A stretch of 64,000 nucleotides of DNA from Pseudomonas sp. Irchel 3E13. Its GTDB lineage: Bacteria > Pseudomonadota > Gammaproteobacteria > Pseudomonadales > Pseudomonadaceae. Positions 24,262 through 32,509 of the stretch are shown here, one piece after another (the first letter of the stretch is position 1; every line of letters starts with the position of its first letter). The position numbers and the translations under genes are program-made. The DNA lies in contig NZ_FYDX01000008.1 in assembly GCF_900187455.1 (NCBI RefSeq), forward strand, positions 310,001 through 374,000. The letters run 5' to 3'. Below the pieces are notes generated by a model that did not search any database, was not told the DNA's origin, and saw only the letters and a program-made list of their open reading frames with translations.

Positions 24262-25682
24262 GGGGAAACAATCCTCGTCGAAGGCGTCCGGCGACGCAGG
24301 CGGTTGTAGAGCAGCACGGCGGCGCCGCTGGCGATGATCACCGCGCCGCAATACCAGACGTGATAGAGGTAGGCCGGGTCGGCGGGCTGGGTGCCGGCGG
24401 TCCAGGCGATGTAGAGCAGGGTCAGCAGGGCCAGGGCCGGCAGGGCGGACATCAGCACGGCGCGGCTGAAGGCCTGTTCGCGGAACACGGCGCGGATGAA
24501 CGAGAGCAGCAGGGTGGCGTAGGAAATCATCATGGTGATCGACACCACGTCGTAGTACCACTGCAGCTCGCTGACCGGTTTCGCCCAGACCATCGCCAGC
24601 CCGCACAGGGTGCCGATGATGGTCAGCCGCGCCGGCACCTGGCGCCGATTGAGGCGTTCCAGCGGCGCCGGCAGATCACCTTCGCGGCTCATCCGGTAAC
24701 CGGCGCGGACCCCGGCATTCAGCGAGATGTTCAGGCAGTTGCAGGCCGAGGTGATGATCACCAGTACCGGCAGCCACAGCAGCCATTCCGGCAGGTACAG
24801 CCGGGCGATGCTGCCGATCGCCTGGGCGCTGTCGGCGAACAGACCGGCCAGGGTGCTGGCGGGCACCGCCATCTTCCAGCCGATCGCGGCGATCGAATAG
24901 ATCACCAGCATCGCCGTCAGCGTGAGCAGGAACGAGCGCTGGATGGTGCGCACCGGGGTGCGGGCTTCCTCGATGAAATTGATCGAGGAATCGAACTGGG
25001 CAAGCATCCACATGCCGAACAGCATGCCCGGGCCGATGGCCGTCCAGAAGCTGTCCAGGGAGGTCGGCAGGTAGGAACTGAGAATGCCCACGTCCGGCAC
25101 CTTTGGATCGATGATCCCGGCCAGGCCGAGGCCCAGCAGCACCGTCAACTCCAGCGCCAGCAGGCACACGGCAACCTTGGCCGTGGCCTCAACACCGCGC
25201 AGGTTGAGCACCATGAACACCAGCAAGAGGACGCTGGCGACCACTTGGCCGGTGGCCGGCGAACTGTCCAGCCCCAACAGGTTCTGCGCGTACTGCGCCC
25301 CGACCAGCGCGCACATGGCGGTGACGCTGAAACACATGATCACGTAGGTCCAGCCGAGGATGGTCGCGGCGCCCGGGTGCAGGTAGCGTTTGCTGAACAC
25401 AAACACGCCGCCTGCCGCCGGGGCGCGGCGGACCAGGTAGATCAGGCTGAAGGCGATGACCATCATCGGGAAGAAATACGCCACCAGGATCGACAGCGGC
25501 GCCAGCTCGCCGGACAGGGTATAGAGCAGCGGCATGGACGACACCCCCACCCACGCCGGGCCGTTGAACGCCAGGGTGTTGGCGCAGACATTGAGGGTGC
25601 CGAGGCGGCCCTTGGACAGGGTGGTGTCGATTTCGCGCACGTCGCCGTGGCGGTCGTAACCGATGAATTCGCTGAATCGCAT
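24258..25682 (-). CDS. APC-superfamily amino acid/polyamine permease
   Basis: 474 residues with about 12 membrane spans, starting at ATG 25682 with an AGGAG ribosome site. The first helix segment (LGTLNVCANTLAFNGPAWVGVSSMPLLYTLSG), RRAPAAGGVFVFSKRYLHPGAATILGW and FDSSINFIEEARTP are typical APC features. It starts 17 bases after the ureohydrolase gene and overlaps the deacetylase start by four bases (ATGA), so the three are translated as a unit. It probably imports the guanidino or amine substrate of the operon. Confidence 0.92.
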   Translation of the reverse strand: MRFSEFIGYDRHGDVREIDTTLSKGRLGTLNVCANTLAFNGPAWVGVSSMPLLYTLSGELAPLSILVAYFFPMMVIAFSLIYLVRRAPAAGGVFVFSKRYLHPGAATILGWTYVIMCFSVTAMCALVGAQYAQNLLGLDSSPATGQVVASVLLLVFMVLNLRGVEATAKVAVCLLALELTVLLGLGLAGIIDPKVPDVGILSSYLPTSLDSFWTAIGPGMLFGMWMLAQFDSSINFIEEARTPVRTIQRSFLLTLTAMLVIYSIAAIGWKMAVPASTLAGLFADSAQAIGSIARLYLPEWLLWLPVLVIITSACNCLNISLNAGVRAGYRMSREGDLPAPLERLNRRQVPARLTIIGTLCGLAMVWAKPVSELQWYYDVVSITMMISYATLLLSFIRAVFREQAFSRAVLMSALPALALLTLLYIAWTAGTQPADPAYLYHVWYCGAVIIASGAAVLLYNRLRRRTPSTRIVSP

Positions 25683-25699
25683 GATGGCTTCTCCTGGGT

Positions 25700-26656
25700 T
25701 CAGCGGCGTTCGGCCAGCGCGTCGGCGAGGATGCACAGCAGCTCGAACATCATGGTCGCGCCCACCAGCGCGGTGGCGCCGCCGAAGTCGAACGGCGGCG
25801 AGACTTCCACCACATCGGCGCCCACCAGGTTCAGGCCGCGCAGGCCACGGATCAGGTGCTGGGCGTCCAGGGTGGTCATGCCACCGATTTCCGGGGTGCC
25901 GGTGCCGGGGGCGAAAGCCGGGTCGAGCACATCCACATCGAAGGTGATGTAGGTCGGTTCGTCGCCCACCACCCGACGCACCTCGGCCAGGGTGCCGGCC
26001 ACGCCGAGGTCGTTGAACTCCTCCATATGAATCACCCGGATCCCGCATTCCTCGGCGAAGGCTTCATCCTCGGCGGAATAGATCGAGCCGCGGATACCGA
26101 TCTGCACGGTACGGCGCGGGTCCAGCAGACCCTCTTCGATCGCCCGCCGAAACGGCGTGCCGTGGGTGTAGGGGTTGTTGCCGAAGTAACGGTCGTTGGT
26201 GTCCGAGTGCGCATCGAAATGCACCATGCCGATCGGCCGATGACGGGCCAGCGCGCGAAAGATCGGCAGCGTCACCAGATGGTCGCCGCCCACCGACAAC
26301 GGCACCACGCCTGCCTGATGCAGCTTGCTGAAAAAGCCCTCGATCTGCTTCAACGAATCCAGCAGGTCGATCGGATTGACCGGCGCATCGCCCAGGTCGC
26401 CGACCCGCACCAAGTCATAGGGCGCGATCCGGCTCACATGGTGCACCTTGCGCATCAGGCTCGACATATTGCGCACCTCCCGCGGCCCGTGCCGGGCGCC
26501 GGCCCGGTTGGTGGTGCCGCCATCCCAGGGCACGCCGACCAGACCAATGCGCACCTGCGCCGGGTCCTCGAACGCCGGCAGGCGCATGAACGTCGGGATT
26601 CCGGCAAAGCGTGGGACCACGGCTGCATCGATCGGTTGAGGATTATCAGTACTCAT
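25700..26656 (-). CDS. Ureohydrolase, agmatinase/guanidinobutyrase-like
   Basis: 318 residues from ATG 26656; the upstream in-frame ATG falls inside the ribosome site (GGAG) of this start. All ureohydrolase metal ligands are present: H126 (GGDH), D148, H150 and D152 (DAHSD), D240 and D242 (TFDVDVLDP). H165 (YTHGTPF) is the loop His shared by agmatinases and guanidino-acid ureohydrolases. It splits a guanidino compound into urea and an amine, with two Mn ions. First gene of the six-gene operon; the next is an APC permease. Whether the substrate is agmatine, guanidinobutyrate or guanidinopropionate is open. Confidence 0.93.
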   Translation of the reverse strand: MSTDNPQPIDAAVVPRFAGIPTFMRLPAFEDPAQVRIGLVGVPWDGGTTNRAGARHGPREVRNMSSLMRKVHHVSRIAPYDLVRVGDLGDAPVNPIDLLDSLKQIEGFFSKLHQAGVVPLSVGGDHLVTLPIFRALARHRPIGMVHFDAHSDTNDRYFGNNPYTHGTPFRRAIEEGLLDPRRTVQIGIRGSIYSAEDEAFAEECGIRVIHMEEFNDLGVAGTLAEVRRVVGDEPTYITFDVDVLDPAFAPGTGTPEIGGMTTLDAQHLIRGLRGLNLVGADVVEVSPPFDFGGATALVGATMMFELLCILADALAERR

Positions 26657-26773
26657 CGCAAGTCTCCGCATCGGCCGCAGGGAAGGGCCGACATCGTCAG
26701 GGTTGTCGTTCGGGAGGGCAGTGGGAAAAGACAGCGCGCGGGGTAATGCCAGTCAGTTAAACCTCTTGGGGCG

Positions 26774-26836
26774 CTTCGCGAGCAAGCTCGCTCCTACAAA
26801 AACGACGCGCCTGTAGGAGCGAGCTTGCTCGCGAAG
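26774..26836. repeat. REP inverted repeat
   Basis: CTTCGCGAGCAAGCTCGCTC (continuing CTACA) at 26774-26798 is perfectly complementary to TGTAGGAGCGAGCTTGCTCG (continuing CGAAG) at 26812-26836, with a 13-base loop. This is a widespread repeat of fluorescens-group Pseudomonas genomes. Confidence 0.9.
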
Positions 26837-27055
26837 GGCCGCAATTGATTTGACTGACAGGCATTAGCGCGGGGCGGCCTGTCAGCAAGCCGCGCTTATG
26901 GAACGCGGTCTCGGCGAGAGCAGTGCATGGCATCGGACCTTGTTGTTGTTCTTGGATTGCCTGGCGCCAGAGTAAGAACAGACGAGGCGGGGATAAATCC
27001 CGGATTGCGCAAGTTGGGTTTTGGAAAAGGGGAAGTGTGGGGCGCCGCCGCGATA

Positions 27056-27077
27056 GCAAGCCCCGGAGGGGGCTTGC
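27056..27077. other. Strong hairpin upstream of Lrp-type gene
   Basis: GCAAGCCCC-GGAG-GGGGCTTGC: a perfect nine-base stem with a four-base loop, 123 bases before the regulator start. No T-run follows. It could be a terminator-like or leader structure, or a degenerate REP. Confidence 0.5.
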
Positions 27078-27155
27078 AACGACACGGACGCTGGGCCGAG
27101 CCGCCAATCGCAATCTGTTCAGAACCCCGCCCCTGTGCCAATCTGACACAAATTC

Positions 27156-27176
27156 TTACCCCGCCCGCCGGGGTAA
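27156..27176. promoter_or_regulatory. Dyad TTACCCC-N7-GGGGTAA before Lrp-type gene
   Basis: Seven-base perfect inverted repeat ending 23 bases before the ATG. The position fits an autoregulatory operator or a leader hairpin near the ribosome site. Assignment to Lrp binding is an inference. Confidence 0.5.
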
Positions 27177-27199
27177 CCTGGAATGACCACAGGGGCAGC

Positions 27200-27688
27200 A
27201 TGAAAAAAGTGAAGCTGGATCGCATCAACCGGGCGATCCTGGAAAACCTGCAGAACAACGCACGCATCAGCAACCTGGAGCTGGCGGAGAAGGTCAACCT
27301 GTCGCCCAGCGCTTGTCTGCAACGGACAAAGGCGCTGGAAGATGCCGGTTACATCCGGGCCTACATGGCCTCCATCGACCTCGACGCCATTTGCATCAAT
27401 GTCATGGCCTACGTGATGTTCAGCCTGCGCGACCACGCCGGGCACCTGCGTGTGCAGTTCGAGCGGTTCGTCGCCAAGCGCCGCGAGCTGGTGGACTGCC
27501 TGAAGGTCGATGGCGAGTACGACTACATCGCGCTGGCGACCTGTTCCACCGTGGCGGATTTCAACACCCTCTGCGAGCAACTGTTGGACGAGAACCCCAA
27601 CATCCTCAAGATCAGCAGCAACATCATCCTCGACAAGACCAAGTGGTTTGCCGGCTACCCGCTGGAGAACCTGATCTGGCGCGAGTGA
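27200..27688 (+). CDS. Lrp/AsnC-family regulator
   Basis: 162 residues from ATG 27200 after GGGGCAGC. The N-terminal helix-turn-helix is canonical (KLDRINRAILENLQNNARISNLELAEKVNLSPSACLQRTKALEDAGYI), followed by the RAM ligand domain (YVMFSLRDHAGHLRVQFERFVAKR, CLKVDGEYDYIALAT, ISSNIILDKTKW). Divergent from the ureohydrolase operon and upstream of the cyclophilin/aminopeptidase pair, so it may sense an amino acid or amine for one of them. Confidence 0.94.
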   Translation: MKKVKLDRINRAILENLQNNARISNLELAEKVNLSPSACLQRTKALEDAGYIRAYMASIDLDAICINVMAYVMFSLRDHAGHLRVQFERFVAKRRELVDCLKVDGEYDYIALATCSTVADFNTLCEQLLDENPNILKISSNIILDKTKWFAGYPLENLIWRE

Positions 27689-27821
27689 GTTCGCTGCGCC
27701 TGCACAATCTGCGCTAAACCCGCGCATATCCCGCAGCAACTGCCGTCCACGGGCGGCAACTCGACCTTTTGCATTGTCGCGGCTACGGACAATAGCGGTC
27801 TTTTCCCAAAGGAGAACCGCG

Positions 27822-28361
27822 ATGTCCGCCTCTGTGTTCGTCACCCTGGAAACCGCCCTCGGGGCCTTTACCGTCGAGTTGTTCGCTGAGTGTGCGCCGC
27901 TCTCCGTGGCGAACTTCCTGGCCTATGTGGACAGTGGGCGCTACGACGGCAGCAGCATTTTCCGCATCGTCAACCCGGACAACCAGCAGGCCGAGGATCC
28001 GGTGCGAATCAGCGTGATCCATGGCGGCACGCGGCCGCTGGCGGCGGACAACCTGCCGATGATCGCCCTGGAAACCACCGTGCAGACGGGTTTGAGCCAC
28101 CGTCACGGCACGTTGTCGCTGGGGCGGGAGGCTGCTGACAGCGCCGAGGGCGACTTCTTCGTGTGCATCGGCGATCAGCCGCATTTCGATCACGGCGGCG
28201 CGCGTCATCCCGATGGGCTGGGCTTCGCCGCGTTCGGCCAGGTGTGCGCAGGGATGGACGTGGTGGCGGCGATCTGGGCGAGCGCGGGGGCGCGGGAATA
28301 TCTCGCGGCCGACGAGGAAATCGCCATTCTTCGGGCGTTCCGCCAGACGCGGAGCTTGTGA
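27822..28361 (+). CDS. Cyclophilin-type peptidyl-prolyl isomerase
   Basis: 179 residues, with AAAGGAG eight bases upstream. Cyclophilin order is visible: LGAFTVELFAECAPLSVANFLAYVDSGRYDGSSIFRIVN (conserved Arg in FRI), GTLSLGREAADSAEGDFFVCIGD and GLGFAAFGQVCAGMDVVAAIW. The usual QGGD after the first motif is degenerate (VIHGG), so activity may be reduced. Cytoplasmic. Its stop overlaps the start of the aminopeptidase gene by one base (TGATG), an unusual pairing. Confidence 0.9.
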   Translation: MSASVFVTLETALGAFTVELFAECAPLSVANFLAYVDSGRYDGSSIFRIVNPDNQQAEDPVRISVIHGGTRPLAADNLPMIALETTVQTGLSHRHGTLSLGREAADSAEGDFFVCIGDQPHFDHGGARHPDGLGFAAFGQVCAGMDVVAAIWASAGAREYLAADEEIAILRAFRQTRSL

Positions 28362-30136
28362 TGGAGCGCCTTGAGCTGTTGCGCGGCGACTTGGCCCGGC
28401 GGCGTATCGACGCCTTTCTGGTGCCGCGCAGCGATGCGTTCCTCAATGAAGACCTGGCCCCCGCCGATGAGCGTCTGCACTGGTTGAGCGGTTTTACCGG
28501 CAGCGTCGGGCTGGCGGTGGTTACTGCTTCCGCGGCGGCGCTGCTGGTGGACGGTCGCTACACCCGCCAGGCGCGAGAGGAATGTGGCAAGCACTTCGAG
28601 GTGATTGCGCTGGACGATGGCGAGCTGTTTGCCTGGTTGCGCGGACAATTGGCGGCGGGGGCGCGCGTCGCGTGTGATGCGCGCTTGCACAGCATCGACG
28701 AATGCACGCGCTGGCAGGCGCTGGCACGGCAGGCCGGCTTGCACTGGCAGGAACTGACGGAAAACCCCGTGGAGGCGTGCTGGCGTTATCGGCCCGCAGC
28801 GCCCGACAGCCCGGTGGTCGCCTGGGCGCTTGAACACGCGGGGATGACCGCCGAGGCCAAGCTGGAGCGGTTGGCGGTCGCCCTTCGCGAGGCCGGTTGC
28901 GACGCTTTGTGGCTGCCGGCGCCGGACATGCTGGCCTGGCTGCTCAACGTCCGTGGACAGGACATCGCCATCGCGCCGCTGCCGTTCAGTTGCGGCGTGC
29001 TTGACGCCGAGGGTCGGCTGGAATGGTTCATCGAGCCCGAGCGCCTGCAACTGCCGGACAACGGTTTGCCGGCGACGGTGAGTGTGCAGTCGCCGGACAG
29101 TCTGTACCCGGCCATTGCCCGGCGCGCCGGGCAAAAGCTGTGGATCGACCGGCAATCCTGCACCGCCGCCGTGTACCGCCAGTTCCAGCAGGCGGACTGC
29201 GTTCTTCATGAGGCGCCGAACCCGCTGTTGCTCCAGCGCGCCTGCAAGCAGCCCGCCGAACTGCGCGGCATGCGCGAGGCGCACCGCATCGATGGCGTGG
29301 CGCTGTGCCGGTTTCTCTATGAGTTCCACTGCCGTTGCGAGCGTTTTCGCGGGCAGAGCGAGCTGTCGGTGGTGGAATCGCTGGAGCGCTGGCGCTCATT
29401 GCATGCCGACTACCGTGGCGTGAGCTTCGACACCATTGCCGCCGCCGGCGCCAATGGCGCGCTGCCGCATTACCTGCCGAAGCCGGGGAGGGCGGCGAAG
29501 CTGGCCTGGGGCGAACTGCTGCTGATCGATTCCGGTGGCCAGTACCTGCAGGGCACTACTGACGTGACGCGGGTGCTGGCGTGCAGTCCGCCCAGCGGTC
29601 GGCAATGCTTTCTCTACACCACGGTGTTGAAGGCGCATATTGCCTTGGCCAGTTGCCGCTTTCCCGCCGGCACCAGCGGCCAGCGCCTGGACAGCGTGGC
29701 GCGCCAGGCGTTGTGGCGCGAGGGCCTGGATTATGCCCATGGCACCGGACATGGGGTCGGCAGTTATCTCCATGTTCACGAAGGCCCGCAGCGCATCGCG
29801 CCCCACGCCAGCGACGTGGCCTTGCAGGTCGGCATGGTCACCTCGATCGAGCCCGGGGTTTATCTGGACGGTGAGTTGGGCATCCGCATCGAAAACCTCT
29901 ACGAGGTGGTCGAGTGCGAGGCGCATCCGGGATTCCTGGCGTTCCGGGTGCTGACCCTGGCGCCGCTGGCCGTCGAGCTGGTCGATCGCGCCATGCTCAC
30001 GCAGGCCGAGGCGCAGTGGCTGGACGACTATCACCGCCAGGTCCATGCCAGCCTGAGCCCGTTGCTGGAGCCCGAGGTCGGCGCCTGGCTGGCGCGGCAG
30101 ACCGGCGTGAACAATTTGCCGTTTGAGGGCCGATAA
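28361..30136 (+). CDS. Xaa-Pro aminopeptidase (M24B, long three-domain type)
   Basis: 591 residues, the size of the XPNPEP1-like long form: two creatinase-like N-terminal domains (LVPRSDAFLNEDLAPADERLHWLSGFTGS; DALWLPAPDMLAWLLNVRG), then the pita-bread catalytic domain. The five metal ligands are visible: Asp in LLIDSGG (about 390), Asp in TTDVTR (about 401), His in GTGHGVGSYLHVHEG (about 463), Glu in SIEPGVY (about 498) and Glu in IRIENLY (about 511). It releases the N-terminal residue of peptides with proline second. Coupled by TGATG to the proline isomerase, so the two may jointly handle proline peptides. Confidence 0.94.
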   Translation: MERLELLRGDLARRRIDAFLVPRSDAFLNEDLAPADERLHWLSGFTGSVGLAVVTASAAALLVDGRYTRQAREECGKHFEVIALDDGELFAWLRGQLAAGARVACDARLHSIDECTRWQALARQAGLHWQELTENPVEACWRYRPAAPDSPVVAWALEHAGMTAEAKLERLAVALREAGCDALWLPAPDMLAWLLNVRGQDIAIAPLPFSCGVLDAEGRLEWFIEPERLQLPDNGLPATVSVQSPDSLYPAIARRAGQKLWIDRQSCTAAVYRQFQQADCVLHEAPNPLLLQRACKQPAELRGMREAHRIDGVALCRFLYEFHCRCERFRGQSELSVVESLERWRSLHADYRGVSFDTIAAAGANGALPHYLPKPGRAAKLAWGELLLIDSGGQYLQGTTDVTRVLACSPPSGRQCFLYTTVLKAHIALASCRFPAGTSGQRLDSVARQALWREGLDYAHGTGHGVGSYLHVHEGPQRIAPHASDVALQVGMVTSIEPGVYLDGELGIRIENLYEVVECEAHPGFLAFRVLTLAPLAVELVDRAMLTQAEAQWLDDYHRQVHASLSPLLEPEVGAWLARQTGVNNLPFEGR

Positions 30137-30288
30137 CCGCCGATTGTTTTTCCACGGCCCGGCAAAAGCGCAGTTAGCGCGCCGCCGGGCTGGCAACATG
30201 TTTCCTGCGTTCGCGAGCGCCTGACACAATTCCAATAATCGGTTCATCCCGTACTCGGGAGAGAACCACAGCCGGTCTAGAGGCGAGC

Positions 30289-31584
30289 ATGAGCAGCAAT
30301 GAAGAAGTGATTCCCGAGGGCTACGATCGACGGCCCGTCCCCCAGTCCGAAACCGTCTCCGGGGTCGGGCTGGCGCTGATTACCCTGGGCATCGGCATGA
30401 CCCTGCCGGTGTTCTGGCTGGGCGCGGACGTGACCCAGAAAGTCGGCTTTTCCGCCGCGCTGGCGGTGTTCATCGGTGTGTGCGGGCTGCTCGGGGTGCT
30501 CTGCGCGCTGACGGCGCTGGTGGGCGTGCGGACTCGCCTGAGCACCTACATGGTGTTGCAGTTTTCCTTCGGTCGCCACGGCGCCAAGCTGATCAACCTG
30601 ACCATGGCGGTGACCCTGCTGGGCTTCTACGCCGCCACCGCGGATATCTTCGGCAGCACGGTGGCCAGCGCACTGCAAAGCGCCTGGGGCATTGTCACGC
30701 CGGCCTGGTTGCACTGCGTCTGGGGCAGCGTGCTGATGACGCTGATGGCCATTTATGGCTTGCGCGGCCTGGACCGGCTGTCGATCTGGTCGGTGCCGCT
30801 GATGGCGGCGTTCATGTTGTTCGCCTTGTACCTGGGCCTGCAGCGTACCGCGCCGGGGCAACTGACGGGCTTCGCCGGCGCGGGCGACAGCCTGGCACTG
30901 GTGATCGCCAGCACCATCGGCATGGTGATCCTGACCCCGGTGCTGATGCCCGACTTCACCCGCTATGCGCGCACAGAAAAGGACGCGCTGATCGCCATTC
31001 TCGGCATGGCCCTGGGCTTTCCGTTCGTGCTGAGCGTCGGCGGGGTGCTGTCGATCATCACCGGCCAGTCGGAAATCATGCTGGTCATGGCGGCCCTCGG
31101 CGTGCTGCTGCCGGCCCTCGCGGTACTGGTGTTCTCCACCTGGATCACCAACACCGCCAACCTGTATTCGGCGACCCTGACCCTGGCCACGGTCAACCGC
31201 GCCGCGAGCTGGAAGCTCACCCTGGCCGGCAGCCTGGTGGCGACGGCGCTGGCGGTGGGCGGCTTCATGAGTCACTTCCTCGATTTCATCATGACCCTGA
31301 GCATCGTCATTCCACCGCTGGCGAGCATCTACGTGGCCGACTTCTTCGTGGTGCGCCGGCAGCGTTATGACCTCGATGAGCTGGCCCGTTCGAAAGCCTT
31401 CGGCTGGCCGGCGCTGGCGAGCTGGGCGCTGGCCAGCGGGATCGCCTGGATGACCTCGTTCGAGGGCTGGACCTTGACCTCGCAACCCACCGTGGATTCG
31501 CTGCTGGTGGCGCTGCTCGCCTACCTGCTGCTGTACCGCTTCGCTCCCGTGAACCTGGCGCCGGCCTCGCACCCGAGCCGCTGA
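30289..31584 (+). CDS. NCS1-family permease (CodB-like purine/pyrimidine/hydantoin transporter)
   Basis: 431 residues with about 12 membrane spans. NCS1 features: N-terminal GYDRRPVPQSETVSGVGLALITLGIGMTLPVFWLGADV, RLSTYMVLQFSFGRHGAKLINL, and TPVLMPDFTRYARTEKDA in the middle. The family imports nucleobases, allantoin, hydantoins and related rings with cations. Downstream lie a porin and hydantoinase-like hyuA-hyuB genes, so a hydantoin-like or lactam ring substrate is the likely cargo. A short hairpin follows the gene. Confidence 0.9.
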   Translation: MSSNEEVIPEGYDRRPVPQSETVSGVGLALITLGIGMTLPVFWLGADVTQKVGFSAALAVFIGVCGLLGVLCALTALVGVRTRLSTYMVLQFSFGRHGAKLINLTMAVTLLGFYAATADIFGSTVASALQSAWGIVTPAWLHCVWGSVLMTLMAIYGLRGLDRLSIWSVPLMAAFMLFALYLGLQRTAPGQLTGFAGAGDSLALVIASTIGMVILTPVLMPDFTRYARTEKDALIAILGMALGFPFVLSVGGVLSIITGQSEIMLVMAALGVLLPALAVLVFSTWITNTANLYSATLTLATVNRAASWKLTLAGSLVATALAVGGFMSHFLDFIMTLSIVIPPLASIYVADFFVVRRQRYDLDELARSKAFGWPALASWALASGIAWMTSFEGWTLTSQPTVDSLLVALLAYLLLYRFAPVNLAPASHPSR

Positions 31585-31609
31585 CACCCGACCTGCAAGC
31601 GTGCTGATT

Positions 31610-31627
31610 CCGGGGATTTTTCCCCGG
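31610..31627 (+). terminator. Hairpin between permease and porin genes
   Basis: CCGGGGA-TTTT-TCCCCGG, a perfect seven-base stem, lies 26 bases after the permease stop and 114 bases before the porin start. No T-run follows the stem. Partial terminator or RNA-stability element within the operon. Confidence 0.4.
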
Positions 31628-31740
31628 CGGGCGAAGCCATGCCCGCGAGATACCCATAACAACGTTTAGCGGCCTGATTCGACCTTTTTTCTGCCAACCC
31701 AACGCCAATAACAACCTCAAGAAGTTCAGGAGCAGATCCT

Positions 31741-32454
31741 TTGAAACGCATTTCCTTCGTCTTGCTGAGCACCCTCGGATGTGCCGGCCTGGCCCATGCC
31801 GACATCTCCAGCACCCTGGCCCTGACCAGCGAATACCAGACCCGCGGCATCGGCTACTCCGGCAACAAACCCGCCTTGAGCCTGAGCCTGGACTGGACCG
31901 GCGACAGCGGCGCCTTCGTTGGCTCCTGGGCGTCGAGCACCGACAGTTTCAAGAGCGGCGATCCCTACGATGACGGCGCCAAAATCGAATGGGATTTCTA
32001 CGGTGGCTACAACGGCCAACTGGAGAACGGCCTGCGCTATGGGGTGATCGGCTACTACTACTCGTTCCCCTCGACGAACTACAACATCAACTACACCGAG
32101 GTCGGCGCCAGCCTCGGCTACGGCAATTTCAACAGCTATTTCTACTACACCCCCGACCTGATCAGCTCGTCCCGCGCCTCGCGCTACCTCGCCGCCGACT
32201 ACACCTTCAACCTGCCGCTGGACGTGAACCTGACCTTCCTCGCCGGGCACGCCTATGGCGATTACTACCGCCGCCGCGACGAGACTGGCGGCCACGAATA
32301 CACCACCTGGGAAGTCGCTCTCAAGCGCAGTTTCGGCCCCATCGACACCAAGCTGAGCTGGGTCGACACCGACCTGTCCGGGCGCTTCTACAACGACGGT
32401 GAATACCTGCGCAACGACGGCCGCCTGATCTTCGCGGTTTCCCACACATTCTGA
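31741..32454 (+). CDS. TorF-family putative porin
   Basis: 237 residues starting at TTG 31741, supported by AGGAG eight bases upstream and an immediate signal peptide (MKRISFVLLSTLGCAGLAHA|D). The mature protein starts ISSTLALTSEYQTRGIGYSGNKPALSLSLDW, the hallmark of the TorF family (TIGR02001 type), and continues as beta-strands ending in VSHTF. Outer-membrane barrel. Lies between the NCS1 permease and hyuA, suggesting it passes the same substrate through the outer membrane. Confidence 0.9.
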   Translation: MKRISFVLLSTLGCAGLAHADISSTLALTSEYQTRGIGYSGNKPALSLSLDWTGDSGAFVGSWASSTDSFKSGDPYDDGAKIEWDFYGGYNGQLENGLRYGVIGYYYSFPSTNYNINYTEVGASLGYGNFNSYFYYTPDLISSSRASRYLAADYTFNLPLDVNLTFLAGHAYGDYYRRRDETGGHEYTTWEVALKRSFGPIDTKLSWVDTDLSGRFYNDGEYLRNDGRLIFAVSHTF

Positions 32455-32509
32455 GAACAGCCCCGGCGGCCCGTGGGCTGCCGGCTTTTGCAGCACTGCC
32501 GGAGGACTT

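Larger units (their letters stand above)
26657..27199. other. Divergent intergenic region, ureohydrolase operon / Lrp regulator
   Basis: 543 bases holding, left to right, the ureohydrolase promoter side, a REP inverted repeat, a GC-rich stretch without coding character, a nine-base-stem hairpin and a seven-base dyad close to the lrp-like start (listed separately). Open frames running through it toward the regulator lack family similarity. Confidence 0.55.

Noticed and set aside
24360..25952. 530-codon plus-strand frame opposite the APC permease
   Set aside because: His/Gln/Arg-rich shadow of a membrane protein gene; no ribosome site and no family features.
28361..30136. Creatinase as identity of the M24 protein, to fit a creatinine-hydantoin route
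   Set aside because: Length (591) and the complete five-ligand metal site fit aminopeptidase P; creatinase is shorter and lacks the metal ligands.
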